64,000 nt of DNA, taken from Rhinopithecus roxellana. Its lineage: Eukaryota; Chordata; Mammalia; Primates; Cercopithecidae. This document shows, piece by piece, positions 23,563 to 35,050 of this stretch (positions are counted from its first letter, which is position 1; each line of letters begins with the position of its first letter). Both the position numbers and the translations under genes were made by a program. The stretch lies in the NCBI RefSeq assembly GCF_007565055.1, contig NC_044557.1, positions 72,178,595 to 72,242,594 on the forward strand, given 5' to 3'. A model generated the notes under the pieces. The model did not search any database. It was given only the letters and a program-made list of their open reading frames with translations, and was not told where the DNA came from.

Positions 23563-26500
23563 GTGTTCCCCCACCACCACCAGTTTTCTCTACTCTACCC
23601 ACAAATCACCTGTCACTTGGAATACTCCATCATTCAAATAACAAACAAGTATACAGACACTAGTGCACTCTGAGAAATTCTGAAATAGTCAGAAGAGGCT
23701 TCAGAATGAGTACTTGGCTGGAGATGCTTTTATACCTCGGGTCTTTTTTTTTTTTATTTTTCTTTAAATTATAAAGAATTATAAATGATGAGAATACCCA
23801 TAATATTTAATCATTCCAACTTCAACTATGTGCAAACAACTTCGATTTAAAAAAAACACACACACCATTTCTCATTAAGTCACCAAAATAATTTTAAGGG
23901 CAAACAACAAAAATCTCATATACAATGACGTTTTGTTCCACTACATTTTGTGGAGAAAGCACTCTAAAAGGTCTAGCCTGAGGAGTACAAAGATAAATGT
24001 ACTGTAGTTCTGCCTAAGAGAAGCTTAAAATATGCCACATAAGGCAAGATAACCAGAAAAAAAGGAAAAATAAGAGTCCTGTAAGAGTAGCCCAGAAAGC
24101 TAAGAAACTATGAGGGAATAATTTATTTTGGCTTTAGAAAGGAAGGCAGAAAATTCTAGGAAGACTTCACAGAAGCAGTGGCATTTTAGGTGGGCACCAC
24201 GCCACACACATGCTCAACAGCGCAAGAGCTTGAAAACACATGACATGCCTGGAAATGAAGTAATCTGGGATAGCTTAAGTGAAGTGTGCTTTCAAGGTGG
24301 TGGAAGGTTGAAAGCAGGCTGTGGTCAGATGGTGGGGAAGGCTGACTGCTACAGAAGAGGCTGGTGTTTATTCTGCAATCAATACGGAGGTCTGGGAGAT
24401 TTGGGGTTTATTAGCAGAGAAGTAACATGATCAGATCTGTGGTGGAGAAAAATGGAATGTGGCAGCATTGTAAGGGATGGAGCATCGTAAGTGGATTGAA
24501 GTAGATGCTGGAGGATGAGGAGTCTATAAGGGCCTGAGCTAGGAAATACCTTTGGGAATGGAAAGGATGAGACGGATATAAGCTCACTAATCCGATATAG
24601 TTTAGGCAAGAATAAAATGATAAAGAGGCAACAGAAAAGTCAAAGACTATAGCAAGGCTCCCAGTCTGGGCACCCAGAACTCCACGGATAAAAATCAAGA
24701 ATACAAGCAGAGGAACACATTTGGGAGGGGACACAAACGAGGAAGTGAATTGTCAAGTTTGAGTATGCATGGAATATCTATCCATATTGGCATTAGTTGG
24801 GAGACCTGAGTGTAGGATAATCTGAAGCTAAAAATGAAAATAAAAGAAAAGAAAAATTGAGCCTAGAATTAAAGGACTTTATGTAGAAATGAAAATTCAA
24901 GAAACAGGGATGGGTAAAATTCCCCAAGGAAATGAATAAAGGGGAAGAAACACTAGTCTACATTCTCAATGAGACTAGTGTAGTGTCACTGGCCAAAGGA
25001 AAGAGGTGATAAGATATCACCATAGGAACAAGTCCCAGAGGACCGTACCAATGCTGGACTTGGAAATGAAGTGAGTATGACTGGCCATTAAGAAACCCCT
25101 TTCTAAAATCTCTGTACCTTCCACTCAATTTCACTGTGAACCTAAAAGCACTCTAAAAATAAGTCTAACGTTTATAAACTTTTAATATTTTTCTTTTTTG
25201 TTAATTTCTGTGAAGGCATAAAAAATATCTTTAAAGAAAAGAAAATCTTTTTATTAAAAGGGTGACAGTAGAAGCCAAATAGTAATATATTGAAGAGTGA
25301 ATGAAACAGGATTATCAAGCCAGAGAAGGGAATAGAAGAAGTGAAGAAAAGCAGAAGAGATTGGAAAGCAGTGTGAAGAGGGAGGAAATGAGGAATTTTG
25401 GGATTAGAGGAATAGCAGCATGTTTGACATAAGCGTGACTGACACAGAAGGGTCCTAGAGGAGGTAAGAACAGGTGGAAGGTGGGCTTTGGAAAGAGTAA
25501 AAACACTATCCTTACCCAATCTTATTCTCATTCTCTCCCTGCCACCCCCTTTCCCACCCACTCCCATCTTTTCATCTTGTCGAAGAGAAAGATGAAAAGG
25601 ACTAGAAAAAAATGAGTGAAAAATCTTTTAGTTCTGAAATCCCGATCCTCCATAATTTTACCATCCTCGTCACTTTCCCTACACACACACCCATATATAC
25701 AGGTATGCATATATACTTTCCCTAATATGTATAATATACATTATGTATACACTTCAGTATTAATTAGCATGTTTTCTATTTATTCTGGATGAACACATGA
25801 AAATGTATAAATATAGATATACAACACTGTCTTCACCTGATCAGCCGTTGATTGCTGCAGTTAATGGAGAAAAAATAAGCTTCATGTCATCTTAAATACT
25901 GAAATTTTAAAACTTTGTCATCCCAAAGTTTATCACCTCCTTTTATCATAGTTATCAAGCTTATATCAAATAAAATCTGTCTGTCCCCTATTTCCTGCAC
26001 TTGGGATGGATAAGGATACGTATTTCCAAAAGAAATAGTTTAAAGGCAGTCAGTAAGTTGGAAGGAAAGAACTACCCTGGATATTCCACAAACTGACCAG
26101 TTTGTCTCTAAATAAATCAAGAGGTGGTTTTGCATTAAGGAACTAGAAGTGTCATTTCCAAGTTGTGATTTCTGTGAATATTGGATTCTACCCAAGCTGG
26201 ATTTTAAAAGCAAATAAAGAAGGCCCAGGGCCTAGGGGAATGTCACCTATTCTGAATCACTTCCAAATTTCTGTGGCAAAATAAGGTGTTAGTTTGAGCA
26301 CAGCAACTTTCTGACCTCTCTGTACTAGTAAGACCCTGCCTTAAAAAATTATGCAGTTATGTTGGAAGTCAAAGCAGCCAATCAAAATAGAGAAAAGAAA
26401 AGAAAGAACATGTTTATTTTGCAAAGTTAAACATCACATCAGCTTTTCTGAAATACTTTGGAACTTAAAGTAAGCAAGCATACAAAATGTGTTTTGAAAC

Positions 26501-29210
26501 TTTTTCATTTAACTGTAGGTTAGTATGTTCCATGTGTCATTTTGTATTTTGAAAGAATAACAGGAAAAGTAAACTATTTAAGAAGTACTTGTAAAAAAAA
26601 TCTTCCAATCTCAATAAATTAAGAACACAAACAAATTAATTTAGCTCTATAACGTTTAAGAGAAAATATTTGCTTTTTCCAGCCTCAGTTACCAGAAACA
26701 TGCCACACTATTTGTGATAAACCTTTCCTTTCTATGGAAGAAGCTAAGCCTAATTTTGTGAAATGAGGAGTTATTAGAGGAAGGAGAAGCTGAGGATTCA
26801 ATGTGGAAAAGGCTACAGCAGGAAACACTTGTCATAGCACGCCCCCTGCCATAAGACCACCAGAAACATGAATTATACATTTGGAAACCTTGCTGCATTG
26901 AGAATTTTATCAAGAAGTTTTCATAAATCCCTGGTTAAAATATCACAAGGTATAAAAATAGAATGAGGGAGACACAAGATTAATTCATTACATGCCATGC
27001 TTGAGAAATTCCAGGAGACCACCATAAAGTTATGATTTGTCTATCCACCTTTCAGTATTTCAGCCTGAAATGTGGCTTACGACTTTTCCAAAAAAGAAAA
27101 TAATCAAATAACTCCACTTACCATATAAATCAATCATAAGTGGTCTCTAGACCAAGATAGACAGTAGGGGTTAACAATAGCCAATCATGACTATTTTAAA
27201 GGGGGAGTCAGGGAGACAAATCTTAATATGTTACATGGAGAGGAAAATAAGGGTTGTCAATAAGCTTTACAAAATGTTGGCATGTGTCTCCCCCTCTCTA
27301 AAAGATATTCATTGTCAGTATTGTACTGTGTTTGTGTCTAACTTTTAAAAATTATTGCAACCAGGCCCCATTAGTGACTATCAAATGCATTTTTATAATT
27401 TTTCAAAATAAGGGGAAGAAAATATGGTAGGTGGGTAGTGTTATTGTTCGTGATGATCTCCCCCATTTGAAGTTTTGTCCAAAAGTAGAGAAGGTTAAAA
27501 TTCTATTTTCTCAATCTTATGGCTATATTCTGAAATAAAATATACCATTAAATGATATATCTGCTCTCCATTCCAAACTGGATGCAATTGATTTTAACTG
27601 ACTAAATTATCTAATCTCTGCCAAGAATTTTATTTCATTAAGAAAATGATATTATGGAACATGTGAGATCATAGAGCAGACTAAACATAATGCCAAAGGA
27701 GTTCGGAGAATGCGCCACACTGAACGTTTGATTATTTGCAGATGGAATATGGGGAAAAAAAAAAAAAAGATTCAGGTCCCAGGGGTAAGCCTAACCAATC
27801 CTGGTACCACTGCCACCTACCTTGTAGCACAAAAGCCAAGAAAGTAACTAATCTTCCAAGCTACAACACCTTTTTTAAAAAACACCAATTACTTTTCTTC
27901 CTGGAAAATAATACTTAACTGACACTATCCAAAACAAATGGGAAAAAGGGAAATGTTGGTATCACATAGGCCCTAACATGTCACCTGTCACTGCTGACAT
28001 GATTTGGCCAGTAGTCAAGCATTCACTGAGGAACTAATTGAAATCAATCTTTTTGGGGAAAGCCAATTGTTTGGTATGCACAACAATTGGTGTAGGATCA
28101 ATCAGTGGACATGAGATCAATTAAAACCAGCTTAAGTTTGTGAAGAGGGACAATTCACACAAATTGAGTTAGATCTCTATTCATTTCAACACTCTCACAA
28201 TGCAATCCTTAAGCTTCCTTGCAAAGCAGAAAAGCTACTATCACCCTACACTGTCTGGGCAGCCCTTTAAGTAGTTCCACTTTTAATTAAAAACACAGTA
28301 CACCCTTTGTTGGTACAGATAGTGTGGTCACTTTTAAGGACCACAGTTATTTTAGCCAGAAACTTGGGATTTGTAAAGGACATCTGTTAAGAAGAAAAGA
28401 ATAATAATAATAAAAAAACTTTGATAGATTTTTTACATCCTTACCAATTTACAAGTTCTTGAAAGCATTTGAATTTTATTAAATCGAAAGGTTGATTTGG
28501 CATAAGCTACTACTGCACAATTTAGAGTTAGAATGTCAGTGCTTTGGGATGTGGATGGTAATCGTTACAAGAGATTCTGCTATTTGAGATAAATAGGTTC
28601 TGCTTCAGATACCTTAGAAGGCATAGGAAGATTCTTAGAGATGGCACTGCAGAGAAGGCATGCAGTATCCCTTCTGGCCGCAGGAGTGCTGTAATGTCCT
28701 TTTCCACCAAACAGCATCTCTGCATTAAGTTCTACTAAAACATACGCTTAGTTCTTCCCCACTCAACCACAATGGGACAGGCAGTGTGGATCAGAAAGCT
28801 ATCACTGAATTAGTAAGTCATCTAATAAGGATCTGGCAAAGGATTTTAGATATTTCTATATTTTGCAGACTTCAAGCACTTTAGTTTTTCTAAGTAGACT
28901 GCAGCTTTGACCTATAAAAAGAGGAAAAGCCTCTCCAAACACTTTTGACCATAGTGTAATCAAAAATTGCTGGCTCTGCCGAATACTCGAAAGAAAGTAC
29001 TGGTATTGAGAAAGGAATCAGTTAGGAGGGGAGGAGAGAGGAGATGAAAAGGGGCTTTTTCAAGACAAGTATCAATATCAAACTCTCATGGCCTTTGGGA
29101 AGAAATTTCTAGTATTTTTAAGTAGAATAATTTCTGAAAATAAACAATTTCCGAAAGTCAGAAATCAGGGGAGAGGGAGGGAGAGAAGTTGGAGAGGGTT
29201 TATCCTTACC
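23563..29210. other. RSPO2 intron close to the first coding exon, mostly unique sequence
   Basis: About 5.6 kb with no recognisable recent transposon, unusual for this window. It holds short T and A runs, a TA/CA patch near 25681-25760 and the inverted repeat at 28063-28090. The segment 24060-24560 vaguely resembles an old dispersed repeat. A repeat-poor stretch next to a developmental promoter is where regulatory DNA would be expected, but that is inference. Confidence 0.45.
28063..28090. repeat. Perfect 9-bp inverted repeat in an AATTG/ATCAAT-rich block
   Basis: CCAATTGTT at 28063-28071 is answered by AACAATTGG at 28082-28090, with a 10-base spacer. Around it, between about 28030 and 28130, lie further TAATTG, ATCAAT and CAATTA motifs of the kind bound by homeodomain proteins. 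It could be a regulatory site cluster. No function is shown by the sequence alone. Confidence 0.55.
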
Positions 29211-29213
29211 AGC
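29204..29213 (-). promoter_or_regulatory. Strong splice-donor-like site, minus strand
   Basis: On the minus strand the sequence reads GCTG followed by GTAAGG, with the GT at 29209-29208. This is close to the consensus donor, is in the sense direction of RSPO2 and lies 1.4 kb inside the first intron. It could end an alternative non-coding first exon. A chance match is possible. Confidence 0.35.
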
Positions 29214-30123
29214 CGCAGATACCGAGACAGTTGAAGAGCAGGGACTACAGAAGTCGCACACCATCAGTTATTTGGAGCTCTGCGCTCAGGTAGGCCAATC
29301 TCTAGCTCTACCCTAGGTGAGAACAGCTTAACAATGTCCTAAAAAGCCATCAAAAAACTAAGGTTCGGAAAGTCTTCCCTAAAATCTGGATGCAGGACCG
29401 GAGTTTACATACAATGAGTTATAAACAAATCACGTCACAGGTCAAGTGAGACGTTTACATTTTGGAGAATAAGAGAAAGTCAAGATTCATGAACCCGGCG
29501 ACAAATTCTAATTGCGCAAAAGTCCAAAGTGCCAAAGCGCCGGATGAAAATAGACAGCTCTCACCAGGTCCCTGGGAAGGGGCTGCTGCGTACTTTTCCT
29601 GCGCGGTTAATTCGATGTGCGTGTGGTGGGTGGTTTATGTTTAAATCCCCCCAGAAAATTGAATCGTGTCTAGCCGCCCTTCTTCTAAAATGCACTTGGA
29701 TTAGTTGCATCTCCAGCAGACTCCGAGACAGAAATATGCACTAAATCTGCAGGAAAGCGAGTTCCCAGAAACCTTTCTGGAGGCTTCCACCCGCCTTCTC
29801 CGCTACGCACAAGTGATGGAGAGGGAGGGAGCAGTTAAAAAGCCGCAAGTGAATTTCATTGAGAACAGAAGCCTCCACCGGTGTAGCTGCTTTTGCAAAG
29901 CAAATGGAGAGAGCAAAGTGGGGCCTGTTTTAAAAACAAACCTCTGCAGGCGAGGACTCCCCAGAAAACCAGCGCGGGAATTGCTGCTCAATTCAGAAAG
30001 TTCCCATCTCGTCGCAGGTTCCAGAAAAAGATCTATGTTTGCCTTTTTCTGGAAATGGAGGTCCTCCCCCTCGACTTGGTACCCCTCCCAAACTCCGGAA
30101 TACAAACACACGCGTGGGTACGT

Positions 30124-30155
30124 ACACACACACACCACACACCACACACACACAC
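30124..30155. repeat. Imperfect (CA)n tract
   Basis: ACAC repeats broken twice by CCA triplets, inside the CpG-island flank of RSPO2. Confidence 0.9.
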
Positions 30156-30271
30156 TGTGCTAGGTCAAGTCCAAAGAGATCTGAGGCCGGGTTTGGGGCG
30201 CACGTGGCTGGGGAAGGTAAAACAAATGAGCTACAGGGAAGATGGTTAAGAGGACAGAGAGAACAACGACC

Positions 30272-30297
30272 AAAAAAAAAAAAAAAAAAAAAAAAAA
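30272..30297. repeat. Poly(A) run of 26
   Basis: An isolated homopolymer with no Alu or L1 body attached. It lies about 340 bp on the intron side of the donor of the first RSPO2 coding exon. Confidence 0.9.
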
Positions 30298-30638
30298 TGC
30301 ATGCCAAATAGGAAATACGTTCTAAAGAGACAAGTTCAGGTGAGGAGGTGGGGCAGCGAACGTGATTGCGGACCGCACGACTTGGCCCTGAGCGCCCGAG
30401 TGGCGCCCAGCTCGCCCAGCTCCCAGCGCGTCTAGCCCCGTCTCCCTGCGCCTCCAGGGTGCAGAAACACGGAGTGTTCTGTAGAGCTCCAGGGTCCTAA
30501 AGGTGGCGAGTGGGGACCCGCAAAAGCTGGGGTGGAGAGCACAGCCCTGCCCATCTGAGTCCCCGGAGCCAGGGCGTGAGTGAGCACCGCCACAAGCCAC
30601 CCCTGAAGCCCACACACCTTTGGCAGAGAGAGACCCAC

Positions 30639-30732
30639 CTCGCTTACTGCGTCTCCATCGGTTGCCTTGGCAGTGGCTGTAATCCATGCAGTTCAGAATG
30701 ATGAGGGCAAAGGAGAAAAGGCGAAACTGCAT
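30639..30732 (-). CDS. RSPO2: RSPO2 (R-spondin 2), first coding exon
   Basis: This exon encodes residues 1-31 of R-spondin 2 plus the first base of codon 32. R-spondin 2 is a secreted protein that strengthens Wnt signalling by binding LGR4-6 receptors and removing the ubiquitin ligases ZNRF3 and RNF43 from the cell surface. The peptide starts MQFRLFSFALIILNCMDYSH. Residues 1 to about 21 form the hydrophobic signal peptide. A basic stretch follows (RWRRSKR, residues 25-31), after which the family's cysteine-rich furin-like repeats, encoded by later exons outside the window, would begin. The start is supported by an in-frame stop (TGA, minus strand 30765-30763) eleven codons upstream. The exon ends in AAG CGA G, followed by GTGGGT with the donor GT at 30638-30637. 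The split codon (G plus two bases) fits the alanine at position 32 of the known protein. The frame stays open into the intron to 30322, but that part is not coding. Start context is weak (C at -3, C at +4). Identification is by recognition of the peptide; the remaining exons lie to the left, beyond the window. Confidence 0.96.
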
Positions 30733-31560
30733 CTGGACGGTCGCGCGGGGGAGAGACGCCTCTCAAAGTCTAGGAACTGGAGGGCTCGCCCAAAGAGCCG
30801 GCGCCGGCCGCGCTGCTGGGGAGGACTCAGAGGGAGACTCGCCACTCAGTGACCCCGGGCCGCACCGGTCAGTTCAGCGCGATCAGCATCTCTCCGCCAC
30901 GAACCTGAGAGATGAGGGAAGCGAAAACAGGGTGTGTAGGAGATGGAGAGAGCCCCGGAGAGGCAGCTGCGCCTTCGCGCGTCCCAATTTAAAGAAGAGA
31001 GGGAAGGAGGAAGCGAACCCACTGCCTAGCACGAGCCGCGGAGCGGCTTAATCCAGAGCGGGCAGCTGCGGACGAGTTGGAGAGGAAGGTGATTACAATC
31101 AGTGAATTAGCAACCTCTGCTGAGCCCTAAGCTCCAACCCGGGGGCATAGGGCGTTGCGCGGGCGCTCCGAGGAAAGGAAAGAGCTCCAAAGACAGTGAG
31201 AGTGCAGGGCTAAAAGAACGCTCTTAGGCCATTTGGAGTCCACGGCAGGGTACCCAAGCGCCGCGGCTGCGGCTGCCTTGGTGTGGGTTGCCTACCGTGC
31301 GCACGTCTCGGGCGGCGCGGCCTCCCTAGGCGCGGTGCTCCATCCCAGGCTCGGGAAGCGAGCCGCTTGGTTAGCACGTGGGCTGGGGAAAAGTTTGCCG
31401 AGACCGGCCGGGAGCGCCTGGCAGCTCTGGGATTCCAGCGGCCACCACGGTGTTGGCGGCGCCGGGCAGAAGCGCGGAGCGGCGGGTGCAGCCACTGGGA
31501 TGCTGCGTCCCCGCCCGCGAGCGCGGTCCCCGGGCTAGGGGTGCGCCGGCTCTCACTCTC
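30733..31560 (-). promoter_or_regulatory. RSPO2: RSPO2 CpG-island promoter and 5' untranslated region
   Basis: A dense run of CpG and GC boxes lies directly upstream of the RSPO2 start codon on the minus strand. Visible elements are GC-box-like CCCGCCC near 31510 and GGGCGG near 31310, and an E-box (CACGTG) at 31375-31380. A CCAAT motif sits just outside at 31572-31576. I see no TATA box at a fixed distance, which fits a CpG-island promoter with dispersed start sites. The transcription start cannot be placed from sequence. The part next to the ATG must be 5' UTR unless a splice acceptor sits at the ATG itself: the bases before it end in CAG, so this cannot be excluded. Confidence 0.75.
30869..30889 (-). 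other. Candidate upstream ORF in the RSPO2 5' UTR
   Basis: A minus-strand ATG at 30889-30887 with G at -3 opens a six-codon frame (MLIALN) closed by TGA at 30871-30869, about 140 bases before the RSPO2 start. If it is in the mRNA it could lower translation of the weakly placed main start codon. Whether it is transcribed depends on the unknown start site. Confidence 0.45.
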
Positions 31561-34339
31561 TACGTCCCTAACCAATTGTGTCGCTTCCTGCGCTTTCTCC
31601 ACGCTCACTTCACAGCTAAGATTTCGTTCTTTCCGAGCTGTAGAAGGTAGAACGCTCCCGGGAGGACGAAGTGATCCGAAGGGATGTGGCGAGCGCACTT
31701 TCCGATGGAGATGCAGACTGGCTGAGGCTCGGGATGCTTCTATAAGTAGGTGGTGCTGTGGTCCAAGGCATCTAAGTCTAGGCTGCCTTGGAGTTCCTGG
31801 GTCCTAAAGCCAGAAACGCCCGGTTTCCCTGAGGTCCTAAAGAACGCTGACAGCCAACAGCTCGCCTAACTCCGGGCTAATCCTCTTCGGGCTTTCCAAA
31901 ATGGGAAGGATAAAGAGTAGCTGGAATGGAGACGCCCCCTGACCTTGCTGGGTCCCAGAACCCGGCTGTTCACCCCCAAGGAGTCCTCTCCAGAGCTCTA
32001 AGGTCAGTTCCAATGGCAGCGCCAACTTTTCTGCAGGGGGATCTGACTGAAGGACTGATGACTCCCTTTAAACTTTTGCAATATGCCACACCTCTGCCAC
32101 TTTTTAATTTACATCTTGTCTATGTTTTGCAGGAAGGTATGGTAGCCGGCTGAAATTACTCATAAAATGCGCCCCCACTTTGAGGAGTGAGATGGGTATT
32201 CCCAATAGCTTTTGCTCATCCTCAGAACTGTTATTTACTTTGTTTCTCCTCCAATAAAACTAACAAAAACCTGTGATCCGTTGCCTGAAGTACTCAAGAA
32301 GTTGGGGCCTTGATTCTTTAAAAATAATTTTTAAAAGTTCACTTCCCACTAAAGTATTTTTCATTCTTAATGCTCCTCTTTCCTCCTCCCATTTCCAAAG
32401 TCTCCTGAATTAAACTTTTAGGTGCTCTGGGTTTGGGGGAAATATTCTGTTTAACAAAGTGTTACATTAAATAGACTTGATGCCATCCAATTTCATTCTA
32501 GTGAAATCTGTCCTGCATTCACTATTGTAGGAAAAAATGTATGTATTCCTTAAGCAAAAGATAAGAATTTATGCCACTAACCGTTGGCAGTATGAATGTC
32601 TATAGATATGCCCACAGTTACCATATTATTCTGATAGCATTTTATACTATTTAAATTCCCTTTTTTATTCCTTCAGTTTCAGAAGATGTTCAGAAATTTG
32701 ATGACTTAAAAGACAATCATATGAAAAGAATATTGTAGTACTCATATTTATTAACTATTCTATTATTGCCTATTCATAACTATTTTACAGACTCACTATT
32801 ACATAGTGGTATTTATGTGCTAAGAATTTCAGCAGTGTGCCTTTGATGCATGCCTGAGAACACCCAAGTAAATCTGAGTTGAGGTCATTGGTCCCATTTC
32901 ATAGATAAGAAAATCCAGCCCTGAGACTGGCCCACAGGGCACAAAGAGAGTTGACAAAACACACTTCAGAAACAGTGGATCTGTTTCTTGACTTTTGAGT
33001 CCTTGATTTTTATCACAGAATTTGGAAGCAATTGGAAACATTTCAGTGTAGGGAGTGGCCTCAGTGTTTGGCATAACTTGATATTTCTTGATCATCTTGA
33101 TATGATGCTGGATATCTCTTCAGCACCATAAATATATACTTTCCAAATATAGTCATATATGCACATAACAAATGAATTGTACTTATAAAGGAGTTAAGTC
33201 TATGGGAGAAAGGAAGTCTTCCCTAAGTAAGGCCCCCTGCCTCCTTGCAAAGCTTTGAGATCCCTTCCAGATCAATGGTAATCAGTGTCCTTTAAAATAT
33301 TTAAAGGCAAAAGTAAACACACGACCAAGCAGATCTAACACTACCATTAATCACCTGGGTCACTTTGGGCAATTTTCTTGGTCTCAGTTTCCTTGGCAGT
33401 ATTTTTAGGAAATCTGCCCAAGGTCTCTTTCACTTCTACATGTTCTGGTTTACAATCAATTTTCTATTTTTACTAGGAAGTTTGCTGTGGTATCTAACCA
33501 GTGTGAGGGCAAACTCATCAGTGATGGTTCTTTGTGTAGAAAGAATAGGGTTAGCCACTGCTGTCCTTAGTTAAATTTACAGACCACTTTCACCCTTATC
33601 CCTTCAAAGACAACTTTCCATAATTTTAATTTTAATCCTTTGTGTTGTACAGTTGATCCATTTTTAGCCAGAGATGCTTTTCATTTTAGTGAACCCCGAG
33701 ATTCAGTTCATGAGGAAGAATTTTGATAGCACCACTTCTGTAGAAAATTGGTTAATTTGTTTAGTAAGAAAAGAATAGGCTCTGAAAGAAAGGAAAATTC
33801 TTAATTCCTTCTTTTGCTCCCTCCTGGTCTATCTTTGCCTCTTAAAAGACACCAGTGAACCTTAAAACTCTGTCAGATTTAGTTCTTGGGATACTTGGAG
33901 TCTCACACTTAATCACTTTGGGGCTAATTTGTTGATAATGCAGATTTTTTTTTTTTTTTTTACATTCACTGAATATTTTTCCTGACTTCAAAATCCCAGG
34001 AATGTTCTTGTTACTAAAAAATACAACCCTAACGGATCCTAGACTATCATTAACTTTAATCCCATATCTCTGCTTCCTTTCATTTCTAAACTCTGAATGT
34101 GGTGTTGTTGAGGCTCACAGCTCACAGTTTCTCCATCTTGGAGACTCAATGGACTTTTTCTTCAAACTGAGTTTATATAGTGGTTTCATTAACCTGGCTT
34201 TGTAAATAGACTTGTGCCTGGGTTCTGTTTATAGAGAAGTATACTGAGGAGGATGACTCTATACCACTCATTGGTGATAGGGAAAAATAACTGAGGGCAG
34301 AAGTGGGGGATGATGTTATAGATAGGAAATAACTTCTGT
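31561..34339. other. Upstream flank of RSPO2, apparently unique sequence
   Basis: About 2.8 kb with falling GC content, no recognisable recent transposon and no gene. A diverged MIR may lie near 32860-32945 but is too weak to call. A T run sits at about 33943-33961. Confidence 0.45.
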
Positions 34340-34749
34340 ATTTTATTTTTTGACTTGTAATTGTTCATACAGCTCAGAATTCAATCCTTACAAAAGAGCA
34401 TAACAGGGCAAAGTCTCTCCTACCTCCTTCTCTCAGGCATCCAGTTTTCCTTAGAGTCAATCAGTTATTCTTGTACAAACTTTCAAGGTTTTTGGTATAC
34501 TTCAGGAGATCTTTTGTGCTTATCAAATGAGTAACTTGATAATCTTTTTGCTTCTCAAGCAAGGAGAGAAGGAAGAATGTATTATATATATGTACATGCA
34601 CATATATAGGCATACATATATGTGCATGTACATATATATAATACATATATGTGCATGTACATATATATAATACATTCTTCTCTGTTTTATAATATATTCT
34701 TCCTTTTATGCAACTAGTAGAATACTGTATTCACTAATCTATACTTCGA
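34340..34749 (-). mobile_element. Ancient L1M fragment, minus strand (left part)
   Basis: Antisense of an old L1 3' region: 'tgttcatacagctcagaattc', 'aaagtctctcctacctcc' and 'catccagttttccttagag' correspond to a known old L1 3' segment. The AT-rich palindrome at 34572-34680 lies inside it. The element resumes after the Alu at 35051. Confidence 0.6.
34572..34680. repeat. Perfect 36-bp inverted repeat with an internal 29-bp tandem copy
   Basis: The segment 34572-34607 is the exact reverse complement of 34645-34680. The 37-base spacer contains a further copy of most of the right arm: period 29, starting at 34613 and again at 34642. The arms are AT-rich (TATATATGTACATGCACATA type) and could form a cruciform or a long RNA hairpin. 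Confidence 0.9.
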
Positions 34750-35050
34750 TTTTTTTTTTTTTTTTTTTTTTTTTTGAAATGGAGTCTTGCTCTGTCACCA
34801 GGCTGGAGTACAGTGGCACAATCTGGGCTCACTGTAACCTCCGACTTCCTGGTTCAAGCGATTCTCCTGCCTCAACCTCCCCAGTAGCTGAGATTACAGG
34901 CACACGTGACCATGCCCAGCTAATTTTTGTATTTTTAGCAGAGACAGGGTTTCACCATGCTAGCCAGGATGGTCTCGATCTCCTGACCTCGTGATCCGCC
35001 TGTCTCGGCCTCCCAAAGTGCTGGGATTATAGGCATGAGCCACCATGGCA
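34750..35050 (-). mobile_element. AluS/Y-like element, minus strand
   Basis: A T run of about 26, then antisense Alu from 'gaaatggagtcttgctctgtc' to 'ggcatgagccaccatggca'. It interrupts the ancient L1M. Confidence 0.95.

Larger units (their letters stand above)
29211..30638. other. Start of the RSPO2 intron, CpG-island flank
   Basis: The intron right after the first coding exon, with rising GC and CpG content. It contains an E-box (CACGTG) at 30201-30206, a (CA)n tract and a 26-base A run (both listed). Several overlapping frames on both strands reflect low stop density in GC-rich DNA and show no domain. Confidence 0.6.

Noticed and set aside
29288..29325. Plus-strand donor-like sites (CAG/GTAGGC and CTAG/GTGAGA) suggesting a divergent non-coding RNA
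   Set aside because: Two short motif matches without any other exon evidence; left as a possibility only.
30322..30638. Continuation of the RSPO2 frame beyond residue 31 (136-codon open frame)
   Set aside because: It runs through a good splice donor into the intron. The residues after 31 do not match R-spondin 2.
31210..31807. Long overlapping frames on both strands (up to 174 codons) in the CpG island
   Set aside because: GC-rich DNA has few stops. Both strands and several frames are open at once, no domain is visible, and the region is promoter/5' UTR.
32860..32945. MIR in antisense or sense near 32.9 kb
   Set aside because: Only one block ('ccatttcatagataagaaaa') resembles MIR; too little to call.
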